26,074 nt of DNA from a virus. The position numbers and the translations under genes are program-made. Numbering within the stretch: position 1 is the first letter of the stretch; the number at the start of each line of letters is the position of its first letter. Below, piece by piece: positions 1 to 12,300 of the stretch. The notes below the pieces were generated by a model. That model had not been told where the DNA came from. It saw only the letters and a list, made by a program, of their open reading frames with translations, and did not search any database. The DNA lies in the IMG/VR virus record IMGVR_UViG_3300042882_000170, positions 1 through 26,074 of that record; one strand, written 5' to 3'.

Positions 1-335
1 GCAAGCTGATTTACGCCTGCTACTCTATTAACTGAATCTGTTTGAACAAGCCCCGCTGCAGTTGTTTTTGTAAAAACAGCATAATTTTGTGGGACTATAA
101 TTTGATGTATTGTATCGAAACCCTTTGTTATAAAGTTTACCATCAAATCGTTAGCTGATTCCTTGAGAGGAGATAGACGAGTCTCTATCTCCCATCTCTG
201 AGAAGATCTACGTTGGATCGCACGCTTTAACGAAAGGGTATCCGAGACAAATACTGGCTGATTGCTCTTTACAGTCAAAGGGACTACAAAAGATGCAATT
301 ATATTGCCTGAATCATCTAGGATACCGTGTATCAT
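1..335 (-). CDS. Minor tail / distal tail protein, N-terminal part (partial)
   Basis: An open frame starts with ATG at 335-333 and runs off the window at base 1 (111 full codons seen). The ATG overlaps the stop codon of the tape measure gene as TAATG, so the two are probably translationally coupled. The product begins MIHGILDDSGNII and continues with a segment containing SQRWEIETRLSPL and then NDLMVNFITKG. It has no signal peptide and no long hydrophobic segment. A gene directly downstream of the tape measure gene in long-tailed phages usually encodes the distal tail protein or another hub component at the tail tip, and that is the inferred role here. I do not recognise the exact family, and the C-terminal part is outside the window. 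The reading frame is certain; the function rests on position. Confidence 0.75.
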   Translation of the reverse strand, partial: MIHGILDDSGNIIASFVVPLTVKSNQPVFVSDTLSLKRAIQRRSSQRWEIETRLSPLKESANDLMVNFITKGFDTIHQIIVPQNYAVFTKTTAAGLVQTDSVNRVAGVNQL

Positions 336-3300
336 TATCGTTTAATTCCTGCTTCTTTATTTTGTAAATTAACACCACTCGCAATTGTAGGCATCATCTT
401 AAAGATTTCTGACTTAGTTTGACGAGAGATATCACCTGTTATATTAAGGTTAACTACCTGTTGAGTACTCTTTGTTGACTTATCTACCGATATTGGTTTA
501 AAGCCTTTTGAAGTCGGTGTTGTCATAATGCCACTTGAAACGCCAGCTAAACCACCTTCTGCAAAGTGTTGACGGCCACTATTTAAGCTATGGAGAAGAC
601 CAAGGTTTGCCTTAGTAGCTGCGGCATTAACAACAAATTCGCCATTAGATATCATTGCAGGAATAGAGTCCGAAGTACCAGAGCCTGGTCCAACAATCTT
701 TCCACCAGTAGCTGCTTTAGTACCGCCAAATAAACTCATAATACCGCCACCACCTGCACCGCCACCAAACAGCTTCATTAAGGGGCCAAGTAACTGCGAA
801 ATCATGCCCATAATACCACCTGCACCACCTCCGCCACCGCCTTTAATCATACCACCAATACCACCAACTAGTCCTGGAATCATTGTTAGCAAACCGCCTA
901 GGGCACGATGTTGAACCTTTTTACCAGCGTTGATAGAGTGTAATAACCCTAGATTACCCTTAGTAGCTGCTGCGTTTACGACAAACTCACCGTTAGACAA
1001 GTTAGCTGGAATAGAGTCGGAAGTACCAGAACCTGGGCCAACAATATGTCCACCAGTAGCAGCACCAAGACCAAACAGATTGCCAAGACTTCCAAATATC
1101 TTACCAAAGTCAAAGTCTTCGAAGAACTTGCCAATACCATCAAACAGTCCACCGCCAACCATACCACCTGAAGCCGATAGATCACCCATACCTACACTAG
1201 ATATTGGTGTTAATCCAGGCGTAGCGCCATAACCGCTTGTATCGGCAATACCCTGAGTGGTTGCACCCTCCATACCTGTCTGTCTAGAGAAATTTGTCAT
1301 ACCCTCTGGAATGCCGTTTAAGCCGATTGTACTGCCATTAAGACCGCCAAAACCACCAGCACCGCCACCCATACTGCCAGTGGCTGCAAAGTTTTCTAAG
1401 GCTGTTGCGGCTGTTTCTAAGTGTTGAGATGCGGCTAACAAAGACTCAGCGGCTTGTTCAGCTTGCTGACTAGATAGCATGCCTGCAACACCACTAGCAA
1501 TAGAACCCAATGAACTTAGGGCTGTTCCTGTTTTACCGCCAATAGCTCTTCCTGCAAGGCTTGTACCCATTGAAACAATACCGCCTAGTGAACGCTTAAC
1601 TACTTCACCGCGATTAATACGCTCCAGCATTTCTCTGTTTTCTCTGGTAGATTTTGCATTGATTACAAATTCACCATCAGATAGCATTGCAGGTATAGAA
1701 TCAGAAGTAGTTGTACCACCGCCTGAGACTGGCCCACCATTAGCAAACTTAAGCTTAAAACTATCTAAGGGGCTTGTAGCACTTTCAGGCTTACCTGAAC
1801 TAGTCCCAACGCCCTGCCCAGCACCCGTAAAGAATGACATAATTCCTGTAAAACCATCGCCTATTAAACTAAAGAACCATTTAATAGGTTTCATAATTAT
1901 ATCCCACAGGCCTGTAGTGTCAGGGGTACTCTTAGCTAAAGAATCTGATAGGCCAGCTGACCAGCCGTTCTTGTTACTGCTACTCTTATTATTAAATAAG
2001 CCTGTAACATCAGCATCAAAAGGATCCATTTTACCAAACAACCCTGTACGTGGATCTAATGTCTCCATAGGGTTGCCGGAAGGTGTTAATGCACTACCAG
2101 CTTTAGTTGTAAAATTAGCACCAAGATCTTTTAAACCACTACTCCAGTCACCACCTTTAGTTGCCATATAGCCCAATCCCGCAACGCCTGCGGCACCGCC
2201 AACCCACGGCATGGCACTCATCAAGGCACCACCAATTCCGCTGCCTGTGGCTGCATTAGCGGCTCCAGAAATGGCACCACCGCCTGCAAACCTGTCAACG
2301 GCATCAGAGAACTTAGTTGCTGCCGCCATTTGAATTTCTTCAGGCGTAGCATTGTCTAAATTAGCTGTCAAGTCGCTAAACCAGCTACTAACACCAGAAG
2401 TGAAGCCACTCCAACTACCTTTACCAGACAGCAAGCTCTGAACACCACCACCTAATGCACGGAATCCAGATGATAATCCAGCACCAGTTCTACTAAGCAT
2501 CTTAGTAAACAAGCCGCCTTTGCCTAAGCCAATACTATCTGTTACAGCATTGGTGAAGATATCGACAGTTTGATCTTTGATACCTTTTACAAGTTTATCA
2601 GTGAAGGTCTTAAAGACAGATTTACCTTTATCAGATTCTCTATTCAATAGGCCTTTGAAGGCATCTTTGAATGTTGAAGTGATAGAATCGGCAAACGCCT
2701 TACCAGCCTCACGAACTGCATTAGCAGCTTCTAAAGTTTTATCTTTAAGGTAACCCTCTGCATCCGCCAAATCAGCTAACTGTTTGCTTGTTTCTTGGGT
2801 TGACTTTCCAGCAATACTGTCTTTTGCCAACTTATCTTCTAAGTACAATTTCTGAATAGCCATAGATTTGGCAGTAGCTTTATCTGCTTCATTCATCATG
2901 CCGGTTACTTCAGTGCCAATAGAACTAAATTTACCTAAGAATCCAGTAATGTTGTTCTTGTTGGCTGCCATATATGCACCAGCCTTATCTACCTTAAGCT
3001 CAGCAACATTAGCATTTACACCTTCAACAAAAGAGTTAATTTGATCATCAAGATTCTTTAGCGCTTGAGTTGCTGCTGAAGCATCATAACCTTTAGTACC
3101 AAGACCTTCTGTAAGTTGTTGCTGTACATTAGCTCTTGCTGCAGTCATGGTGTCTAAAGCACTAAATTGTCCTGCTGATAATGTTTGCAATGCTTTTGGA
3201 TCAAGACCTAAGGCATCGCCATATTGACCTGCTAATGGTTTGTTACTTCCTCTAAAGGTATCCATTACAGTAGGAGCTTCTGTAGGTACTGAATTACCAT

Positions 3301-6300
3301 AGACTTCTAAAGCATTAGTAAATGGCTTAAGATCTACCTGAGAGCCAACTGTTTTTATACTAGTATCAGGTAATGCTCCTAATTTAAGATCAGGCAAATT
3401 AGTATTAACACCAATTTGATCTGCAATCTTTTCAGCAATATGCTGAGCATCATAAGCAGGATTACCTTCTCCAGTTGCTTTCAAGCCTTCGCGAATCTTA
3501 TCCATTGTATCGGCAAGGTCTGCAGTACCAAAATCTCCAAACATTCTATCAAAAGAATCAAGACTTTTGTAAATATCGTCACGCTTATCCCTTGCAGTAA
3601 TATTGATACCATTCATATTAGTATCTAAATCGGTACCACCGTTTACAGTTGTAGTAGGCTTGTTAGGCTTACTTAAAGTAACCTTAAATGGTTTAAAGTC
3701 TTCATAGGCCATCTGAGCATCAGGCAACTCTATATCAGATTTCTTTGGTATAAAGTTTTCAAGGTTTGTACTAAAGCCAAAAGGTACTTCATTTGCAGGT
3801 GGCTTATAGCTAAAGAATTTATTAAGTTGAGAACCTATCTTATCTCCATACTCAATATACTTTTCAGTAATCTTTGGCGGTTCGACTGGTTTAGAGAAGT
3901 TTGCATAGTCCGCCATTACACGACCAGTGTAAGGTACAGTTTCTTTAGGTCTAGGCAAGTAGTCCTTAAATGAGCCACCATTAGCCTTTGCTTTGGCATT
4001 AGCTCTCTCTACGCTACCCTCACCAGCATTATAAGCTGCTGAAACTTCTTCTAGAGTAGGGAACTTATCCATCAAGTAACGAAGATATTTACCCGCACCG
4101 GCAATAGATTGCTCTGCATTAGTACGATCAGTTACACCAAATCTATCTCCTGTTGCTTTCATAAGTTGCATTATACCAACAGCACCAGCAGAACTAACAG
4201 CTTTTGTATCAAAGTTAGCAGTTTCGTTAGTAGCAATAGCCTTTAAGAGTGCAGGAGGAACATTATTCATTTCTCCATATTTCTTAAACATCTCGTCATA
4301 TTGGGTACCAGTATTTTTGAATTCAGACTTAGGTGTTACTATGCCTGTATTCTCACTAGCTGGTGGAGGCTTGCCTCCTAATGAAGATGTATTAGCATTG
4401 ATTGCATCTGTATTAAATTTTAATGCATTTTGAACGCCATCTAATGCCACTGTATTCAGCTGAATATCAGTAATACCAATAGATTCTAATAAAGATTTAC
4501 CAACTTTAGCAAACTCTTCAATAGTCTTTTCTGGACCAAGTTCACCAAGCCTGTTTAAAACTTTAGCTTGATCCTCGTTCAAAGGCTTTGTTTGAAGCTC
4601 ACGCAATATGTTTACATTGTAGGCCTTGTCTGTAAGTGACTTTCTAGCACCCGCATCCATTTTGCCCATTACTGTAGCGTCTATTTTCAAGTCAGGAAAG
4701 GCTTTATTAACTTGTTCTAAAGCTCTGCCAATACCACCATGAATAGCTGTTTCTGCCTTGTCCGCAAGCGAATCAAAGAATGCAATTAAAGGTTGATAGC
4801 TAGACAATGCATCTATACCTTTTGCAATCTTAAGTGCAACACCATCAAGTACATCGCCACTATCAGCAATTGCTTCTGATAACTTTTGCTTAAGCACCTT
4901 GGATGTATTAGATAGCCCGTTCACAACACCTAATGATAATTGTTCTGCAAGATTAACACTAGTCTTGCCGCCAGCAAGATCACCTAAAATCTCTAAGGTA
5001 TTTTGCTTATTAGTCATTTGAACACGTTCTGTTAAACGTGCCAATGCAGTTAAGTTAGACAGATATTTGTCAATAGCAGCTTGGCTATTGAGCTGTACAG
5101 AATCAGCTTTTAATATATTAATATATTTAGCAAGACCTGAGAATTCTTTTAGAAGACTTTTACCCTTATTACTCAATTTATTAAGATCAAGGCCCAAAGC
5201 TTCTGCTACTGTATTAAATCCAGATTTATCTAGAGTTGCTGTGAATTTTAACAAGTCACGGGTATTCTCGTAACCAGCTGCTTTTTGTATTAATCTTTGC
5301 TGTTCTGTAGGATCGGTTGTATTGGCTAATTGACCGGCAACTGAAGCAATACCATTTTTCAAAGCTAAAGCAGCTTTCATCTGACTAAGAGAAACGCTAG
5401 CACGTTGCGTTACTGATAAACCTAAATCAGAAACAGCAGCTAACATTGTATCCCCTGTAGCAGTTTGAAGGACAGCTACTAAATCTTCAGCACGTGCTTT
5501 AAGATCTTTTAGAGCATTCTTCTTTGCAATTAAGTCTTCTTGTGGTAAGAATTGACTTTCAGGGTCATCAAGATCCTTTTTGATTCTTGCAATTTGAGTA
5601 CCAATACTTTTTAATTCAATGAAAGTATCAGCAGGTAAGAATGTAACAGCCTGATCACTAAGTCCTGCAAATGCATTTTCTAATGCTGCAGAAACTGTTA
5701 ATTGTAAAGGTGTTAAGGCCTTATCTACGCTGCTTATTAGCTTATCAACATCAACAAGTAAATCTAATTTATGTTCGCTTACAGCATAATCTCTTATTAC
5801 AGATAAGCGTTCTTTAGTTAGCATTAAATCATTGGTTTGCTCAAGACCTAATTCTCTATAATTGGCAAGTGCTTTAGTAGCATCTGCAGCATATAAATTA
5901 GTCATCTTAGCACTCATAGCTTCTGGTGTTTTAGTAACAGCATCTAAAGCAGCATACCTAGTACCAAATCTAAAACCAGGTAAAGCTTTCTTACGAGCAT
6001 CCGCACGTTCTACATCAGAATTATACTTATCCATCAACACTTGATTACGTATCTTAGCAGCTGATCTATCTGCCAATGGCATTGCATCTAAGTTTTCAAG
6101 GGAAGGTAACTGGATTCTAGTTAATGCTTGTTCTTCTACAAACTGAATTTTACGAATACGTTCTCTAAGATTATTAGTAATATCTTCAGAAAGATATTTA
6201 ACTTCATCACCAAGAGCTAAGCTTATATCATTGCCAAGCTTAGTTAATGCCATACCGCTATTTAGGTACTTATCAGCTTCTAATGTTTGTAAATATATAC

Positions 6301-9300
6301 GCTTATCTGCAAGGCGTTTCTTTTCAAATAGATTTGCATTACTATCAGCATTATCACTAAATTGTGTTTGATGTACTAGTGTATCTGCACGTTTCTTAAC
6401 ATCTTGGCCTACTGCAAACTGTGGCCCTGATAATTGAAAATCTTTTAGATTATCTAATGTTACACCTAATGGTTTCCAAAAGCCAGGTTCATTCTTTGCA
6501 ATTGCTTCTCTTGCTGAAACTTTTCTTAAAAATTCTGTTTGCTTAATACTTGCATCAGTCCACTCTTGTAAAGCTTCTACATTTTCTTTTAGCTTGCGAT
6601 AATACTTAGCATTAAGCTCTTTATTATTTATAGCACCAGAATCTCCAATCTCATATTGAGTTGCCTTAAACCCATGATAGGTCTTATTAAGCTCAGCTAA
6701 TCTGTCTGAATACTCAGCAGCTAATCCACTACCTTTATCCATTTGGTTATATGCAGAAGTAGACTCTTTGATTGAATTAATAAAAGATTTTCTTAAATTT
6801 TCAGCCTCTAATCTTGCACGTTCAGCGTCACTAGTTGCAACAGTCAGATAATCTGGGCGTTGCGATTCCATCGGATTGTACGTAGTTGGAATACTAGGTA
6901 CATAACCTTGGCTAGAAGGGAATTCTACAAAATCTCTTCTTTGGTAATCTTCTTTACGTGAAGAGAATGCAGATGTTGCAGCACCTATGCCGGCACCAAC
7001 AGCCAATCCAATTGCGCCTGATACAGCCTTATAAGGGCCAGGTACCATGAGACCTACTGATAACCCTTCAACAGCACCAGAAGCAATAGCAGTACTCATG
7101 TCTTCTTGCATACCTTTGAGACCAATAAAGGATGCTGCTACACGAACAATATTACCGCCCTTATCTGAAATATATCTGCCATATCTTGCTGCATTACTTG
7201 TACCAGCAGCTGCAGGAGCTAACTCAGCACCCAATGGGGCAAGTAACTTAAGCTTACTACCAAGGACAGTCATTGCAACTGCGCCTAATAGTTCTTTCCA
7301 ATTGCCACCAATAAAATCTTTAGCTTGTGTACCACGTGTAGGGTCTAAGTCATTTTTACGACTTAATAGTAACATTTGATTTGCAGTTTCTTCTACATTA
7401 ATCTTAGTTTTGGCTGCAAACTCTTTAGACATACGAGCTAAAGCTTTCAAAGATTCATTAGCAGCCGAGGCTGTTTCATCTGTAACATAACCTAAACGTA
7501 ATCTTTCAGCATGAGCAGCATTTAGTGCTTCATCCGCCTTTTTCAATGTATCTTTTAATATAGTTGACTCAGAATAACTGAGCTTTTCCATATCAATTTT
7601 AGATATATCAAAGGAAGGAGAAATACCTAGTTTAGCAGCTTCTACCATGTTAGATTGGCCAAGACCTGTTTTAAGATCTTTAGGTTCTTCTTTTAATCCA
7701 ATCATATTCTTAAAGCTATCCCAAAGACCAATTATTCTGTCCCAGATAGTTTTATGAGCTGTTGAAATAGAATCCCAAGCCATTGCCATTGCAACAGGAA
7801 TCCATGTCCATTTAAACAGAGCAAGATTCTTAGTATTTTTGAGTACATTAAATAAAGAAGTAACTACATCTTTACCAATCCAACCGGCAAGACCAGCACC
7901 AATTACAGCACCTAACGAGATGCCTTCTTGTGAACCGTCTGACATTGAACTACCAGCCTTAGCACCTAAATACCCGCCAACAGCCATCATTCCCAAGCCA
8001 GCTACACCAGCTCCCGCAACAGCAGGCATTGTGTGTCGAATTACAGAGCCTCTGCCAGCCGCCATACGCTCATCGTAACGACCTTGCATAAAACCTTGTC
8101 TTGTAGCTCTGACGCCTGTGTCTCTTTGTTGCATAGTTGTCATTGCAAGGTATTCAGCTGCAGTTCCAAGACCTTGTTTTTGGAATAGCTTAGACTCTTG
8201 TCTAGCCATCCACGCTCTATCTTCTGAATTCTTTTGCCATTCCATAAATGCACGTTTCTTTGCATCACGAGCTTCTAATTCTATTTGCGACTTTTTAACA
8301 GGTCTGGCAGGTGCTGTAGCAGTAGGCACAATAGGGGGTACCATTGATGCAGCAGGATTTGCTGCTACGGTACTTTCATAAATTGCTTGTTGAGCTTTAT
8401 ACTGATTTAAAGCAGATGCGTCAGCAGCTATTTGAGATGCATATGTCTTTTCGTAACGCGCTGTTTGTTTAGCAAATGAAACATCATGTGCTCTTGCCAA
8501 GCCAACACGTTTAGCACTCTTAAGCATCCAAATACCCATAGCTCCTGGTATTAATAAATGACTTAAAGGAACTTCACCGCCAAAGAAAGGCATATTACCA
8601 AAATAGTCCATGCCAATAGCATGCCCAGAACCAAGGAATCCTTCTTGTTCTCCACGTTTCTTGGGATTAGCAAATGCATTGACTAAGTTACCAACAATGT
8701 ATAATGCCATCATGGAGCTCATAGCCCTATAAGTAGCTGCTGCTCCTAAGATAGACATGCCAGAATCAAGTACACTACGGATAGCTTTTAAAGTAGATGC
8801 AAATCTTATAAACTTATCTTCAAGCATTGTAAATACTGCAAGAGATTCTTGTACGCCAGTTCTATTAAACATTTTAGCAGTATCAAGCTTATTGATTAAA
8901 GCTTGTTTACTAGCAGAAATGCCCATAGCAACTTGTTGAGCTGCCCCTGCATAGCTTGTAGATGCTACGTATTGTGCAATATGTGCGCCACGGCCTTCAG
9001 CAATAGATTCTTTTAACATACCTGCTGGTAATGATCTTAATCTACCGCTAACCATTGCACCTGCAGCTGCTGCCGTCTGTAAGAGTATATCTACAGAGCG
9101 CAAAACACCTGTACTAGTAGGTACTCTAGCATTTAAATATGCAAGGTTTGCAAACTTATTATCAAGCTTCATTAGCAATGTATCGCGCATTAATAGTGCT
9201 GCTTCTAATTTCTTATTAGCTGCCATTCTCAATGCAACAGCTGGCCCAGAACTATAAGCTGCCCAAGCTGCTAATGCTCCAATACCCATGCCCATTCCGC

Positions 9301-12300
9301 CTAAACCAAAAGCTTGCGGTATGTATATTGCTGCTATAAATCTAACAATAACTGCTAAAGCGCTTTGTATCATTGCAGTAGCATACGCAAGACCTGTAAG
9401 TTTCTCACGCTTAAAACTAACTGTTTCAAAATATAATAAACGTAAAGCTTCTACAATAGTGCTTGTAATTATTCTGAATGTTGATTTAACTAAATATGAG
9501 ATAGCAGTCATTACAAGACCTGCTCTATCTACTTCTGCATAAGTTGCTGTTAATGTTCTTTTAAGCTCTTTTGCAACAATTAAGAATACTGTAGCACCTG
9601 CTGTAATACCTAGTAACCACTGTGTTGCAGTCACATTAATAGTATCCCATGCGTCTTTAATAGCTTGTAAGGGATTACCAATAGTTGCAGCAAGATTCCA
9701 TTCCTCTGTAATACCTTTAATATCATTGGTGTATTTACCATACTGATTAAGGTTTCCATCTTTGGCCATCTGTTCTTTATCGCCACCTTTACTAACCTTT
9801 ACAAATTTATTATCAAAGTTAGTTTCAGCCGCTTGGGTTGCCATTGCTGACAATGCTAATGCCAAGCCTGCAAGCATCATAAATACAGTTTTCTGAGAAG
9901 GAATCAACCATCCAAGTATACCACCAACACCGCTAATTCTTCCAATTCTTTCTTTCATTCGAACCATTGCTGATTCAACTTGAAGAATAAATCTATCTAC
10001 AATATCAAAGCTGTTTGCGCCTCTGCCCAATAAGAGATGCTGCATAAATGTAGCACCGCCAATTTTGTTAGAATTGCTAAAAGCCATTGCAAGTCTATCG
10101 TGTACAAAAGTAGCTAATGTACCAGCTTCACGAGCCATCCATTGTGTCAATCCTACAAAGCCACCAGCGGCTGATGATGTAACTTCTCTATTCCATTTAT
10201 CCTTAATCTTCCACCACATTGGGCTACGATCCAATACAGAGTATAAGTTAGCCATGATTGGTGCAAGAATATTTGTCTTCATACTTTGAAGACCACTTTC
10301 ACCAGTAAGTGCTAGCCATATTAACCCACCACGCGCTATAGCATGACCAATTACATTATCTTTATACAATGAATTAAACATACCAGATACATCCATCCCT
10401 AACCCCATTATAGCAAGGCTTTGAGTACGATTTGTATCGTTGAAAAATGCTTGTGAGATTTTTCCTAATGGTGTCGGTGGACCGCCTGATTTACTACCAG
10501 TATATGTCCCTGAAAAGAATGACTGGAAGCTACGTTGTCTAGTTACAATATCTCCCATTGTTTTGCGATAGATGCCTAATTCAGACAAAAGTCTTACAGC
10601 TGTACCGCCAAATAGCCATGCGCCTAGTACACCAACAGCAGGGCCAGAACCAAACAATGATGCAATTTTAAAAATACCAGCAAACAATACACCAACGTAA
10701 GGTATTCCTGTCAAGAAGTTTTGCATAAAGTTTCCAATAAATGCAAAAGCTTCTCCAATCAATCTTGGAATATCTACAACTGATCCGTTTACAACGCCTG
10801 CAGCTAAATCGCCTGCCATCTTACCTAACTCAACACCTAGACTCTTATCAAAGGTATTTGCAGTTAAGGTAATAGCAAGAGATGTGCTTGAAATAATAGC
10901 AGAAGCTAATAGCCATCCACCCATAACACCTTCGGCAATTACCTTAGGTAAGCTTTTAAAGACCATAACCATTGCTGCTACAGAGAAAGCTTGTCTCAAG
11001 GCAATAGGCCAAGTTGCAATCCATGCTCTAAATCTTTGCTCTAAGAATGTAAAACCCGCACCCATTGATGCTGCAAAAGAATATCTTAATCCATCAAATA
11101 ATTTTGTATTAGTAAAAGCCACTTGTAAGAAAGTTACAGCCTTGCCTATTGAGTCTTCAATAGAGACTGCGTATCCAGCTAAGTCAGGAGAGTATGCATA
11201 TAGTTTTGCATTAAGCTTACCCATAGTCTTTGAAAAGTCTAATTTGGCAACCTTTGTTAAAATATTTCCAATTTTATCATAGATGTTTTCAAATAAATCT
11301 ATAACGCTATTACCAAAGTCTCCTAAACCTTTCTTAGTATTTCCCCAAAGATTTGCAGATGTGTAGATGATTGTTTCTACTGTATCTGTCCACCAAGAGT
11401 GCCCAATTACTGCATCATAAACTTTGAAGAATACTTCAATGACTGCATCACCAAAGGCTTGAATAGGCGCAAGAATGTTTCTAAGTTTATCTGCATAAAA
11501 ACCTATCCCATCTATGGCGCGAACAAACCAAGCACCGATATCGCTTTTTACAACTAAATTGGTAAATGTTGTTACCCAATGAATAAGTACATTGAATACA
11601 TCAACAGCTATTACCCCCAATTCGCTCAAGCCTTTTACTAACATTCCAAATAGATCTAATTTAGCCAATCTCTCAGAAAATGTTACAAAGCTATTCAATA
11701 GCCCATCTAAGCTTTCTTCTGCGCTAGTTATCAATGCGTCTAATTTGAACGCAATTGGCATATCTATTTTTGCAAACTTAGGTAATACTGTGTTAAGTCC
11801 TTCTGCAAGAGTATAGTACAATTCATCAACAAACGTTTCGGAAGTGTCTATCACTGCTGAGAAAAAGTCGCTACCAAATTTAGTAGCAGTATTTATTAAG
11901 TTACCAGTTATTTTTGCTAACTTAGAAGTAGCTGTTGTAATACCAAAAATTCTTTCGAATAGGTCATACTGTGCTAGACTGTCACCTAAATCTTGTAACA
12001 ATCCGCCTAAACTACTGCCCAATTCTACAAATAGTGCGCTTGTAGTAGCTTTTAAAATAGCACCAACCGAATTAATACCTAAGAAAGATTCTTGAAGATT
12101 TTCAATAATAGACTTAGATATTTTGAACCAAGCTATTTCACCACCAATATTAAAGGAACGCATTTCCTTAATAATAAATGCTCTGAATCTACCTGTAACT
12201 CCTTGTACTACAGAAGTTAACTGAGCTTCTACAGTAATTAAACTGTTTCGCATTGTTAGGAAAGTTATATTTCCAATTTCTTTAAGAGGTTTTATTATAT

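Noticed and set aside
930-1232. A 100-codon plus-strand open frame rich in Pro
   Set aside because: It mirrors the repeated SDSIPA module and glycine linkers of the tape measure on the opposite strand, and has no ribosome binding site or neighbours in that direction.
1479-2171. A 230-codon open frame on the plus strand
   Set aside because: It lies antisense to the Gly/Ser-rich C-terminal part of the tape measure gene. Its predicted product is a low-complexity Pro/Leu/Ala sequence with no domain, which is a typical shadow of GC-biased codons on the other strand.
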